A stretch of 64,000 bases of DNA from Legionella gresilensis (GTDB lineage: Bacteria; Pseudomonadota; Gammaproteobacteria; Legionellales; Legionellaceae). Made by a program: the position numbers and the translations under genes. The notes under the pieces were generated by a model. The model searched no databases. It was not told the DNA's origin and saw only the letters and a program-made list of their open reading frames with translations. This document shows positions 63,618 through 64,000 of this stretch, in pieces; position 1 is the stretch's first letter; each line of letters starts with the position of its first letter. The stretch is from contig NZ_CAAAHX010000002.1 of assembly GCF_900639865.1 (NCBI RefSeq), forward strand, positions 186,001 through 250,000, read 5' to 3'.

Positions 63618-64000
63618 CTAAGATTTTTTAAATTGATGCTGCCAAAATTGGTATAGACCATTAATATCTGCTGAGCATAATAATTTCATTGCTTTTGCTA
63701 ATATATCTTCAGGCCAATCCCACCATTGTATATTTAATAATAATTTTATTTGGTCATCTGAAAACCGTTTGCGGATCGGCTTAGCAGGATTACCAGCAAC
63801 AATGGTGTAAGGCTCAACATTTTTAGTCACCAATGCACGTGCGCCAATAACCGCACCATGTCCAATCTTTATGCCTGGCATAATCATTGCCTCTGCACCA
63901 ATCCAAACGTCGTGCCCAATTTCAGTATCACCTGCGCTTTGAAAGCCATCTATTGCATCTTTGGTATAATCATCGCCAGTGTAATAAAAGGGAAAAGAAC
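63618..64000 (-). CDS. CatB-like hexapeptide acetyltransferase, partial
   Basis: The gene runs off the end of the window, and only the C-terminal 126 codons are seen. The frame remains open past the internal Met at 63887 to the edge, starting with FPFYYTGDDYTKDA. Left-handed beta-helix hexapeptides are evident (IGHDVWIGAEAMIMPGIKIG, HGAVIGARALVTKNV), followed by YTIVAGNPAKPIRKRFSDDQI and WWDWPEDIL. This matches the xenobiotic/CatB acetyltransferase group, which includes type B chloramphenicol and streptogramin acetyltransferases. Substrate and any resistance role are not known. Confidence 0.88.
   Translation of the reverse strand, partial: SFPFYYTGDDYTKDAIDGFQSAGDTEIGHDVWIGAEAMIMPGIKIGHGAVIGARALVTKNVEPYTIVAGNPAKPIRKRFSDDQIKLLLNIQWWDWPEDILAKAMKLLCSADINGLYQFWQHQFKKS

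Overview
The window is about 64 kb of AT-rich gammaproteobacterial chromosome, most likely from the genus Legionella or a close relative. The reasons are the type II secretion pair gspL-gspM standing alone away from the rest of the gsp genes, the gene orders lepA-lepB-DUF4845-rnc, queA-(tgt position)-yajC-secD-secF and ribF-ileS-lspA, the low GC of nearly every gene, and many long unrecognised proteins of the size and composition typical of intracellular bacteria that secrete effectors. The genus is an inference from gene content and style; no 16S gene or marker search was possible.

Layout. 1-5.9 kb: the end of mpl, a repeat-rich gap, two hypothetical genes, then an operon-like trio (phosphoribosyltransferase, alpha/beta hydrolase, erythromycin-esterase family). 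6-10 kb: a stand-alone condensation-type acyltransferase, a small membrane protein and the potassium transporter kup. 10.3-16.1 kb (minus strand): NAD-formate dehydrogenase, an ArsC-family reductase and nrdA-nrdB, with NrdR-type boxes and a DnaA box in front. 16.4-20.6 kb: small secreted and hypothetical genes and a tRNA-Ala/tRNA-Glu/tRNA-Glu cluster. 20.7-25.5 kb: dgt, a SPOR lipoprotein, gspL-gspM and mltB. 25.7-29.4 kb: lepA, lepB, DUF4845 and rnc. 30-42 kb: an ABC-F ATPase, queA, a degenerate tgt, yajC-secD-secF, ribF, ileS, lspA and an aldolase-like pseudoenzyme. 42.5-47.9 kb: a coiled-coil protein, a type IV pilin and a 1045-residue membrane protein. 48.4-52.8 kb: a three-gene polysaccharide export/glycosyltransferase set. 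53-58.5 kb: era-recO, pdxJ-korA-korB and tRNA-Ser. 58.8-64 kb: bamD, an exported protein, a hypothetical protein with repeats, two decayed genes, a GNAT acetyltransferase and the end of a CatB-like acetyltransferase.

The housekeeping operons supply dNTPs (nrdAB, dgt), protein export and lipoprotein maturation (yajC-secDF, lepB, lspA, bamD), the type II secretion platform (gspLM), translation (ileS, lepA, tRNAs, queA) and cofactors (ribF, pdxJ). Between them lie at least four families of short inverted-repeat elements, often in convergent or divergent gaps.

The most interesting single observation is that the gene in the tgt position between queA and yajC keeps the TGT zinc site but appears to have lost both catalytic aspartates. 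A second apparent pseudoenzyme is a KDPG-aldolase relative with the Schiff-base lysine replaced by arginine. No CRISPR array, prophage, full insertion sequence or rRNA gene was seen.
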